From Vibrio sp. JPW-9-11-11 (GTDB lineage Bacteria > Pseudomonadota > Gammaproteobacteria > Enterobacterales > Vibrionaceae): a stretch of 64,000 nucleotides of DNA. The position numbers and the translations under genes are program-made. Where the stretch lies: contig NZ_SZQJ01000005.1 in the NCBI RefSeq assembly GCF_013369335.1, positions 744,001 through 808,000 on the forward strand, given 5' to 3'. Below the pieces are notes generated by a model. It was not told where the DNA came from, ran no database searches, and saw nothing but the letters and a program-made list of their open reading frames with translations. Below are positions 57,584-64,000 of the stretch, in pieces. Numbering within the stretch: position 1 is the first letter of the stretch; every line of letters starts with the position of its first letter.

Positions 57584-58585
57584 CTATTTGTTGCGAGTCA
57601 ATTGATCGCGCAAGTTCGGCGGAGTGCCTTTAATGGTTAACGTATCGGTCTCTGGATCGTAAAACACACGCTCGCCCATCAACAAGCTATCAAAACTAAT
57701 GTTTAGGCCACCACCAGCTCCAACGTACTTAGTCAGTTTGCGTACGGTTGTGCGATCGGCTGGGAAGCTCTCTTCGAGTTGGTAGCCTTGCTCCTGAGTG
57801 TAATCGAGAAAGCTGGTGCCATCTTGCGACGCTGGAAGCTCACCCGACAGCTCACGGACTTGAACTTCATCACCACTTTTGATTTGTTCGTTGCAGTAGT
57901 CGGCGACCTGCTTCTTGTAGCTGATCGCTTCGTCTTTCTCAAGTTTCGAATCCGCACAAAAATCCTCAACCGCCTGCATTAACACTTGGTTTTGCTGTTT
58001 GGTATCCAGTCCCACTTCAGCTTGCAGAAAATCTAGGAAAAAGTCTGCCACTTTGCGTCCAACTCGACCTTTGATGTAAGCCAAGTAACGATTCGACTCT
58101 TTGTCGGTCTCGTAACTGGTCAAGTCGATACGAGCGGCAATATCCATCTTGCTCAGATCTAGATAATCAGTTGCGCTGATATCCAACCCCTCCGTCACTT
58201 TAAGGCTCTGATTTGAAGGAATAATAGCGACAAAAAGATAGTCGGTAGCCAACGACTGATATTCGGCAATCACCAAAATACCTTCATCGGCGAACGGGTA
58301 CTTAGCCAGTTCGTCTTTAAGACGGTTGGCGCTTGACTGGGAAAAATCGTAAAAGCTTTGATTTCCTTGACGTAGATCTTGCAACCACTGTTGGAACTCG
58401 CTGTCAGACTTAAAGCAACCAAAGCCTTTGCCGGCTTTTGAGTTGAACACACGATGAAGCTCTGCAACAAGGTTTTCAGTGGAGGTATCGTTGGCTAAAG
58501 AGTCAGCACGAAAGTTAACAATCAGCTCATCTGCGTCGTTTTTTTGTAACTGATGAAGGATAACGTTAGATAGATGGAGGCTCAT
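57584..58585 (-). CDS. yejK: Nucleoid-associated protein YejK (NdpA)
   Basis: 333 residues, the family length. Recognised from MSLHLSNVILHQLQKNDADE, the acidic central region and GAGGGLNISFDSLLMGERVFYDPETDTL near the C-terminus. Associates with the nucleoid in E. coli; molecular role unclear. Divergent from yejL-yejM in the conserved arrangement. Confidence 0.95.
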   Translation of the reverse strand: MSLHLSNVILHQLQKNDADELIVNFRADSLANDTSTENLVAELHRVFNSKAGKGFGCFKSDSEFQQWLQDLRQGNQSFYDFSQSSANRLKDELAKYPFADEGILVIAEYQSLATDYLFVAIIPSNQSLKVTEGLDISATDYLDLSKMDIAARIDLTSYETDKESNRYLAYIKGRVGRKVADFFLDFLQAEVGLDTKQQNQVLMQAVEDFCADSKLEKDEAISYKKQVADYCNEQIKSGDEVQVRELSGELPASQDGTSFLDYTQEQGYQLEESFPADRTTVRKLTKYVGAGGGLNISFDSLLMGERVFYDPETDTLTIKGTPPNLRDQLTRNK

Positions 58586-58669
58586 GATGAAATTTATCGC
58601 TGCGTAGGTTTCAGTTGCGTGGCATTGTAGGTTATCATAAGCCGCTTTACTATCATCATTAGAGTCTTT

Positions 58670-58894
58670 ATGCCGATTACATCTAAATACAGCGACGCAA
58701 AAGTAGAACAGATCTTAGCTGAAGTTGCTGCTGTACTTGAAAAACATTCAGTTGGTCCAGATCTTGCGTTAATGATCGCGGGTAATATCGCTACCAATGT
58801 CTTAAATCAAGATGTTGCTGCTTCACAACGCAAAGCAATTGCTGAAAAATTCGCACAGGCACTTGTATCTTCTGTTGAAGATAAAAAACACTAA
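58670..58894 (+). CDS. yejL: YejL family protein
   Basis: 74 residues of the UPF0352 family ([39 protein letters not shown]). Small helical protein of unknown function. It starts the yejLM operon, 28 bases before yejM. Confidence 0.93.
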   Translation: MPITSKYSDAKVEQILAEVAAVLEKHSVGPDLALMIAGNIATNVLNQDVAASQRKAIAEKFAQALVSSVEDKKH

Positions 58895-58922
58895 CAATAA
58901 TAACGGATAATAGAACACATAC

Positions 58923-60728
58923 ATGGTCGATAACGGAAACACATACGGCGAGCGCGTGTCGCGCCTAGTAGGATGGGGCCATTGGTTTGCCTTCTTCAAC
59001 ATCATCGCGGCAATGCTGATCGGAACCCGTTATATTACTCAGTCACCATGGCCTGAGACGCTGCTTGGTCAGTTCTACTTAGCTGTTTCCTGGGTCGGCC
59101 ACTTTGGCTTTCTGGTTTTCGCTCTCTATCTGCTAGTTCTGTTTCCGTTAACGTTCATCATACCGTCACGCAAACTCTTCCGGTTGGTGGCGATCTGCTT
59201 TGCCACCGTAGGACTAACCGTTTTACTCATCGATACCCAAGCTTATCAAACGGTTAACTTGCACCTGACTCCTGTGGTTTGGGAAGTATTATTCAGTGAT
59301 GAAAGTTCGACCATCAGCGCCGATCTCCAACACCTGTTCATTGTGCTGCCTCTGATTTTCCTCATCCAACTGGCACTCTCTGAATGGGTATGGCGAAAAC
59401 AGCGCAAACTGTCGCACAAGCATGTAGGCCGCCCGATTGCTGCACTCTTCTTTGTCAGCTTTATTGCGAGTCACTTGGTCTATGTCTGGGCCGATGCCTA
59501 CTTCTATAACCCTATTACCGCACAACGCGCCAACTTCCCGCTCTCTTATCCCATGACAGCAAAATCGTTCATGGAACGCCACGGCCTACTTGATCGTGAC
59601 GAATACCTACAGCGTTTAGAGGAGAGTCAAGACAATACCGAACTGGTTCGTTATCCGTTGGAAAAGATCGAGTTTAACCGCCGAGCAAATCCACTCAATA
59701 TTCTGATTGTTAGCGTGAACAATTTGCGCAGCGATGTTCTAACACAAGAGTACATGCCCGCAACGTACCAATTTGCCGCTGACAACCAAAACTTCACCAA
59801 TCACTACAGCTCGAGTAACGACTCCTTCGGTATTTTCGGGTTATTTTACGGCTTACCGAGTAGCTATGCATCGAGCATTAAAACTCAAGGCTCAAAACCA
59901 ATCCTTGTCGACACACTCCTCGACAAGAACTATCAGTTTGGTCTTTTCAGTGGTGACAATTTTGACGAGCCTTTGTATGGCGAAACCGTGTTCCGTGGCA
60001 TGAATTTTAACGGTATTGCTTTCAATGACTCTCAATCAACCGACTCGCAAGCCATAGAAGCTTGGTCAACATGGGCCAATGAACAAGGCAATAAGCCGTG
60101 GTTCAGCTACATAGAACTAACCACGGTAGACAACTTTAACGCGTACAATAAAACCAAGAACGAACAATCGCCCGAACAAAAACTCAAAGCGGGCTACTTG
60201 AAGTCTGTCGCGACTGCTGACGCTGAAGTAGAATCGGTTCTACAACAGATCCAAGCACTGGGTTTGGAAGACAATACGGTTGTGATTATCACTTCAAATC
60301 ACGCCACCGAATTTAATGAAACGGGCAGCAACAGCTGGGGTTCCAACTCCAACTACAGCCAATACCAACTGAAGGTTCCGATGGTGATCCAGTGGCCAGG
60401 AAAAGTGCCCGGAGTCTACCCACATCGAACCAGCCACCTTGATCTTTCAGTTACCTTGTTACAAGACTTACTCGGTGTCTCATCCAACCCTTCTGACTTT
60501 AGCAGCGGGCGTAACCTGTTTGACGAACGCCAGCGCCGTTGGATATTAGCAGGTGACTCACGTGAACTGGCGTTAATCACCACCAAAAACACGACTGTGA
60601 TTGACAAGTTTGGAAACTACAAATTGTATGATTCGAACTATCAACGCCTCAAAGATGAGAACCCAACCTTGCCTGTTTTAATGCAAGGGCTCACTGAACT
60701 ACAACGTTTTTACGCTAAAAGTAACTAA
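58923..60728 (+). CDS. yejM: Inner-membrane LPS regulator YejM (PbgA/LapC)
   Basis: 601 residues. Five N-terminal membrane helices (within about 20-200) followed by a periplasmic alkaline-phosphatase-fold domain (about 255-590; ILIVSVNNLRSDVL, TSNHATEFNETG). In E. coli it senses periplasmic LPS and inhibits LapB, protecting LpxC. The LapB gene is also in this window. The sulfatase-type catalytic Thr/Cys context is not obvious, in keeping with a mainly regulatory role. Confidence 0.94.
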   Translation: MVDNGNTYGERVSRLVGWGHWFAFFNIIAAMLIGTRYITQSPWPETLLGQFYLAVSWVGHFGFLVFALYLLVLFPLTFIIPSRKLFRLVAICFATVGLTVLLIDTQAYQTVNLHLTPVVWEVLFSDESSTISADLQHLFIVLPLIFLIQLALSEWVWRKQRKLSHKHVGRPIAALFFVSFIASHLVYVWADAYFYNPITAQRANFPLSYPMTAKSFMERHGLLDRDEYLQRLEESQDNTELVRYPLEKIEFNRRANPLNILIVSVNNLRSDVLTQEYMPATYQFAADNQNFTNHYSSSNDSFGIFGLFYGLPSSYASSIKTQGSKPILVDTLLDKNYQFGLFSGDNFDEPLYGETVFRGMNFNGIAFNDSQSTDSQAIEAWSTWANEQGNKPWFSYIELTTVDNFNAYNKTKNEQSPEQKLKAGYLKSVATADAEVESVLQQIQALGLEDNTVVIITSNHATEFNETGSNSWGSNSNYSQYQLKVPMVIQWPGKVPGVYPHRTSHLDLSVTLLQDLLGVSSNPSDFSSGRNLFDERQRRWILAGDSRELALITTKNTTVIDKFGNYKLYDSNYQRLKDENPTLPVLMQGLTELQRFYAKSN

Positions 60729-60782
60729 ATCATAGTGTTAGGGGATTGACCCCAGCAGTATTTATGTTTAAATTACGCATAT

Positions 60783-60859
60783 CGGACTGTAGCGCAGCTT
60801 GGTAGCGCACCGTCATGGGGTGTCGGGGGTCGGAGGTTCAAATCCTCTCAGTCCGACCA
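60783..60859 (+). tRNA. tRNA-Pro (anticodon GGG)
   Basis: 77 nt with encoded CCA. Acceptor CGGACTG pairs with CAGTCCG; anticodon region CACCGTCATGGGGTGTC gives GGG, near-identical in its core to E. coli tRNA-Pro(GGG); T-arm GGTTCAAATCC. Confidence 0.97.
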
Positions 60860-60873
60860 TTACACCTAGAATA

Positions 60874-60898
60874 AAAGAGAGCTTAGGCTCTCTTTTTT
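60874..60898. terminator. Terminator after tRNA-Pro
   Basis: AAAGAGAGC/GCTCTCTTT stem with a short loop and a seven-T run. Confidence 0.85.
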
Positions 60899-61037
60899 TC
60901 TATCTGCTGTCCGCGGTGCAAAGTACAAGAAGCAACCACTCAAGCCTTTTTTTGTCAGCCCAACGCTCAATATTAAATCAAACAATATATATAGGGGTTT
61001 ACAAGTTTTCGTAACCTCTATATTATTCGCGTCACAC

Positions 61038-61128
61038 GGAGAGATGGCTGAGTGGTTGAAAGCACCGGTCTTGAAAACCGGCATACGTTAATAGCGTATC
61101 TAGGGTTCAAATCCCTATCTCTCCGCCA
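61038..61128 (+). tRNA. tRNA-Ser (anticodon TGA)
   Basis: 91 nt with encoded CCA and a long variable arm. Acceptor GGAGAGA pairs with TCTCTCC; anticodon loop CTTGAAA gives TGA; T-arm GGTTCAAATCC. Its 3' end borders the accessory operon that follows, a common integration site. Confidence 0.97.
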
Positions 61129-61135
61129 CTTTCAT

Positions 61136-61176
61136 AAAGCCCAAGTCATTGATTTACAAAGACTTGGGCTTTTTTC
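61136..61176. terminator. Terminator after tRNA-Ser
   Basis: AAAGCCCAAGTC pairs with GACTTGGGCTTT, followed by a T-run on the plus strand. Confidence 0.88.
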
Positions 61177-61225
61177 TTGTCTGTCACTTTTTGCATGATC
61201 CTAACAGGTGTCACGATCATGTATC

Positions 61226-61771
61226 TTACAAAGAGCCGCAACTCCAGCTATTACACCAAAAGTAGTTTGCTCCTTGGTTTACAAGATCATCATCGAACCA
61301 AGCCGGGTTAATCATCGCTAATTTTTGGGTACCCAGCGTTGCAAATGCTCGCTCGGCATAAAGGCATGTCGAAACAATAGGTATCTCTCGCGAAACGCTC
61401 TTTAGTCGTTGTATCAAAGCACGTTCTCCCTCAGGGCCATGTTTATATGCCGAACTGGTAAAGGCAAGGCCAACTACATCCAGAGGGGAGGCGCAGAGAG
61501 ATTCAACGGCATTGTCCAAATATGGTGCTTCAACGAACGATGTAACCGGTGCGTGAGGGATCTTTTCATCCATTTCACCGCCAGCTCGCATTGCTGAAAA
61601 GAAAATCCGGCTAGCGTGAACTGTAATATCGCTTGATGCCATAGCTTGGATTTCAACTTCTGGGCCTACATCAGCATGAGGGACGACAACTCCAATTCGA
61701 ATTGTCCTGTTCCATCCATCAGGTTTGAACAAACGCTTTACATCGTCAGTGATTTTAACTGGATCACTCAT
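61226..61771 (-). pseudogene. Truncated Asp/Glu racemase/maleate isomerase-like protein
   Basis: 181 residues from the ATG at 61771 (AGAGGATTTTAGG upstream). The start TIRIGVVVPHADVGPEVEIQ, the motif GLAFTSSAYKHGPEGE and the later PAWFDDDLVNQGANYF fit the Asp/Glu racemase-maleate isomerase family, usually about 230-250 residues. After GANYF the match ends and 10 unrelated residues (WCNSWSCGSL) lead to a stop, so the last 50-60 residues with a catalytic loop appear lost. The end lies 50 bases from the tRNA-Ser terminator. It overlaps the deaminase gene by 4 bases (ATGA). Possibly still expressed, but likely inactive. Confidence 0.6.
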
Positions 61772-62247
61772 CCTAAAATCCTCTTTTCTAATAAAATTTT
61801 GAAAGGCTCCAATGCACCTTCTGTTTGATGTTTGCTGATTTGCATTGGCCATCGAGTTGGGAAGTTAGCTAGCATTGAGTAAGTGCTACGGTAGTCAAAA
61901 CCATGAACTGCCGCTTCGTTAGAGTCTGCTGCAAAAAGGACCTTACTAATTCCCGAATACATCGCATTCAGATAGCACATGGCGCAGGGTTCACCGGAAG
62001 CCAACAATGTCAGGCCGCGTAGATGTGGCTTTTTCGTGTTTTTGCACGCATCTCGAATAGCTTCTACTTCAGCATGCGCAGTGGGATCATTATTCTCTAA
62101 AACCCTGTTAACACCTCTTCCCAATATCTCGCCCTTGTCATTGATTACAAACGCCGTGAATGGAATACCTCCAGCATTCACATGCTCCTTTGAGAACTCG
62201 ACAACTTTACTCATGCGTTGGTCTATGATGGTATGGTTCTTACACAT
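61768..62247 (-). CDS. Nucleoside/guanine deaminase-like CMP/dCMP deaminase family protein
   Basis: 159 residues. Zinc site HAEVEAI (about residue 58) and PCAMCYLNAMYSG (about 87) are complete; general fold as guanine deaminase or TadA. The N-terminal VEFSKEHVNAGGIPFTAFVI is typical. Substrate unknown: guanine, cytosine or another aminopurine or pterin. AGGAAAT precedes the ATG. Fourth complete gene of the operon. Confidence 0.8.
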   Translation of the reverse strand: MCKNHTIIDQRMSKVVEFSKEHVNAGGIPFTAFVINDKGEILGRGVNRVLENNDPTAHAEVEAIRDACKNTKKPHLRGLTLLASGEPCAMCYLNAMYSGISKVLFAADSNEAAVHGFDYRSTYSMLANFPTRWPMQISKHQTEGALEPFKILLEKRILG

Positions 62248-62316
62248 TATTTATTTCCTGAAAGCCAACCAAATGACAGACCCGAACATTCAGGGTCTGC
62301 TCAAGGTGTTATCACA

Positions 62317-62706
62317 TTACTGAATAGCCAGCTTGTGCTCTTTTTCTTGAAGCTTTTCGCTGCTAGAGAGTTTTAGCCAAATAACACCAAAGATGATGAC
62401 TGCGAGCCAGAAAGCCTGCGCAAGAGTTAACATCTGGTCGAAGACAAATGCACCGAATACAGAAGCACCGATTGCACCAATCCCAGCCCAAACGGCATAG
62501 CCAATACCGACATCAATGGTTTTAAGGCTCACACTCAGGCAATACAAGGTTAACAGGAAGAAAATCGCTGCCGAAACTGACCAACTGACAACAGTAAATG
62601 CTTCGCTGCCACCAACACTAAGTGCGTACCCAATTTCAAAGATCCCTGCAAGGATTAACATTAACCATGCATGCGTGTTACTTGATTTCTTAATCGAAGA
62701 AGTCAT
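62317..62706 (-). CDS. Small multidrug resistance (SMR) transporter subunit, Gdx/SugE-like
   Basis: 129 residues, four membrane helices, with N- and C-terminal extensions. The essential membrane Glu is in LAGIFEIGYALSVGG, and the helix-3 motif GYAVWAGIGAIGAS resembles guanidinium exporters (SugE/Gdx). It follows a second SMR gene by 45 bases, so the two probably form a heterodimer (paired SMR). AGGAAATAA precedes the ATG. Confidence 0.85.
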   Translation of the reverse strand: MTSSIKKSSNTHAWLMLILAGIFEIGYALSVGGSEAFTVVSWSVSAAIFFLLTLYCLSVSLKTIDVGIGYAVWAGIGAIGASVFGAFVFDQMLTLAQAFWLAVIIFGVIWLKLSSSEKLQEKEHKLAIQ

Positions 62707-62751
62707 ATTTATTTCCTTTTAAATAATGTGAATTTTGTTTGAGTTAACGCT

Positions 62752-63075
62752 TTATGCTGCTCCGCTCATACGCAGCCCAACCACACCACCAATAACGAAG
62801 GTAATTCCAAGTAGCTTTTTGACGTTAAACCGTTCATTGAAGAACATCGCACCTAATATGACGATCCCTACACCAGCTGTAGATGTCCAAATCGAATAGC
62901 CAACACCTACATCAAAATCGAGTAAGGCAAGGCTCAAGAAGAATGTCGCGATTGCACCACTAATGAGTGTTGCAGCCGTCCAGCCTGGGTGTCTGAAGCC
63001 CTTCGCATTACCAGCAGAAATAGCTACAGCAATTTCGAAGATGACCGCAGATCCTAGATATATCCAACTTAACAT
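62752..63075 (-). CDS. SMR transporter subunit, paired partner
   Basis: 107 residues, four membrane helices. The conserved Glu is in SAVIFEIAVAISAGNAKGF; helix 3 reads GVGYSIWTSTAGVGIVILG, different from the partner's, as expected for asymmetric paired SMR dimers. AGGAGAAGTG precedes the ATG. Confidence 0.85.
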   Translation of the reverse strand: MLSWIYLGSAVIFEIAVAISAGNAKGFRHPGWTAATLISGAIATFFLSLALLDFDVGVGYSIWTSTAGVGIVILGAMFFNERFNVKKLLGITFVIGGVVGLRMSGAA

Positions 63076-63126
63076 TTCACTTCTCCTAATTTATCTTTTA
63101 TTACAGTACGTTATTGAAATATGAAC

Positions 63127-63714
63127 TTAGAGTTCCTTAAGGGCTTTTCTAAATTCGTCTGGGTTTGGCACACCGGTAAATTTCTTTTTACCGACAATGA
63201 TTGTGGGAACCGAACTGATCTTTGCTTCCTCCACCGCATGACGTTGAGCTGCCTTGTGAGTAAGCAGGTAAATGTCTTCATCCAAAGCGGTAAGCACTTC
63301 GTTCTTATCGAGGCCAATTTCTGCCGCAATCTCAACTAGGACATCTATGTCACCGATGTTCTTGTTTTGTTGAAAAAAGGCCTCCATGGTCGCAATGTTG
63401 AACTCGTGGCCTTTGCCTTGCTGTTCTGCCATTGCAAAGATCTGAAACGCTTTGTCAGTTCTTGGTTGTGGTGAAATGGTAGGTAGCTTGATTGACACCC
63501 CCAGCTTTTCTGCCGTTGGATAGACCGACCGTTTCCAAATATCAGGGAGATAAGGATCTTCCGGACGAAGCGTCGGAACCGGATAAGGCCTTAATTCGAA
63601 TGGGCGCCAACGGATACTGACGTCTTCATCTTTGATAAGATCGTGAATCGCATGTTCTGCCAACAGGCAGTACGGGCACACAAGATCCGTATAGATGTCG
63701 ATTGTTTTCTCCAT
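63127..63714 (-). CDS. FrnE-like DsbA-family oxidoreductase
   Basis: 195 residues. Thioredoxin-fold start IDIYTDLVCPYCLLAEHAI with a CPYC active site, a helical insertion, and the cis-Pro loop SSVPTIIVGKKKFTG. No signal peptide, so cytoplasmic, as in FrnE/polyketide-type or 2-hydroxychromene isomerase-like members. AAGGAAAG precedes the ATG. It leads the SMR pair in the same operon. Confidence 0.82.
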   Translation of the reverse strand: MEKTIDIYTDLVCPYCLLAEHAIHDLIKDEDVSIRWRPFELRPYPVPTLRPEDPYLPDIWKRSVYPTAEKLGVSIKLPTISPQPRTDKAFQIFAMAEQQGKGHEFNIATMEAFFQQNKNIGDIDVLVEIAAEIGLDKNEVLTALDEDIYLLTHKAAQRHAVEEAKISSVPTIIVGKKKFTGVPNPDEFRKALKEL

Positions 63715-63737
63715 GATGCTTTCCTTAACTTGTAAAT

Positions 63738-64000
63738 CTATAAAGATGCTGGCCTAGAAATTGTTTTGGGGACTTTACCGCTAGGAGTGACCATTTTGGG
63801 ATGATAGGCGTCCACAAGTTTTATCAGCTCTGTTGGTACTGGGTTCTCAAACACCTCTGGTGAACCAAGATAGTTCATCTCACTATCGTTCTTGTATGGT
63901 TGCGCAATAGCGTCCGATACTCCATCAAATTCAAGAGGTTCTATGGCATACAGTTGGCAAAGTAACTTGTTGAATACTGGTGAAACCTTTAACCATTTGC
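63738..64000 (-). CDS. Unknown protein, C-terminal part (cut by window edge)
   Basis: The minus strand gives 87 in-frame residues ending at the TAG at 63738-63740. They start KWLKVSPVFNKLLCQLYAIE and end GKVPKTISRPASL. The segment is open across the whole edge region and ends 23 bases before the DsbA-like gene, so it is likely the upstream member of the same operon. I do not recognise the family. Confidence 0.6.
   Translation of the reverse strand, partial: KWLKVSPVFNKLLCQLYAIEPLEFDGVSDAIAQPYKNDSEMNYLGSPEVFENPVPTELIKLVDAYHPKMVTPSGKVPKTISRPASL

Overview
The window is a chromosomal segment of a Vibrio (Vibrionaceae, Gammaproteobacteria), probably from the large chromosome. The assignment rests on protein similarity and on gene order that I recall from Vibrio: rpsA-cmk-comEA-ppiD-hupB-lon-clpX-clpP-tig, then dctBD with a TRAP transporter; minCDE near ycgL; adhE beside a MarC/YchE gene; yejK-yejL-yejM. 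I could not run database searches, so family names come from motifs, length and context.

Layout. 1-3.7 kb: the end of an ABC importer (permease partial at the left edge, binding protein), a METTL25-like methyltransferase and cysB. 4.0-5.6 kb: a membrane-anchored coiled-coil protein and miaE. 5.7-20.0 kb, all on the minus strand: pyrF, lapB, lapA, ihfB, rpsA, cmk, comEA, ppiD, hupB, lon, clpX, clpP, tig. This is core translation, nucleoid, envelope and proteolysis machinery, with the natural-transformation protein ComEA inside it. 20.5-29.2 kb: the C4-dicarboxylate two-component system dctBD and the TRAP genes dctPQM, separated by an octaheme cytochrome plus membrane cytochrome b pair. A sigma-54 type promoter with paired upstream repeats precedes dctP, and an FNR-like box precedes the octaheme gene. 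29.6-36.2 kb: a glucose-type (Gts) ABC importer with its own kinase/regulator pair. 36.3-43.3 kb: selO, a 33-residue membrane peptide with a perfect Shine-Dalgarno, a NIT-domain chemoreceptor, a DUF2913-like protein, an AraC regulator and a GH29 fucosidase. 43.5-48.0 kb: tRNA-Arg, folD, a MltB-type transglycosylase, ycgL, minCDE. 48.3-60.7 kb: adhE, ychE, a K+ channel, asd, nhaC, an orphan membrane Hpt protein, yejK/yejL/yejM. 60.8-64.0 kb: tRNA-Pro, tRNA-Ser, then a probably acquired minus-strand operon (unknown protein, FrnE/DsbA-like oxidoreductase, two SMR subunits, a nucleoside deaminase and a truncated Asp/Glu racemase-like gene).

How it fits together. LapA/LapB (about 7 kb) and YejM/LapC (about 59 kb) belong to the circuit that controls LpxC and LPS synthesis. 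ClpXP, Lon, trigger factor and PpiD form a protein-quality block, and lon has a recognisable heat-shock promoter. DctB/DctD very likely drive dctPQM through sigma-54. The octaheme/cytochrome b pair and adhE look tuned to low oxygen.

Non-coding structure. All three solute-binding-protein genes (ABC, TRAP, Gts) are followed by a strong hairpin before the membrane subunits. Two 7-bp tandem repeats of closely related sequence sit at the 3' ends of miaE and minE. A 105-bp palindromic REP/MITE-like element lies between minE and adhE. Most convergent gene pairs share clear bidirectional terminators.

The least explained parts, and the best places to look for something new, are the tRNA-Ser-linked paired-SMR operon and the 33-residue membrane peptide at 37905-38006.
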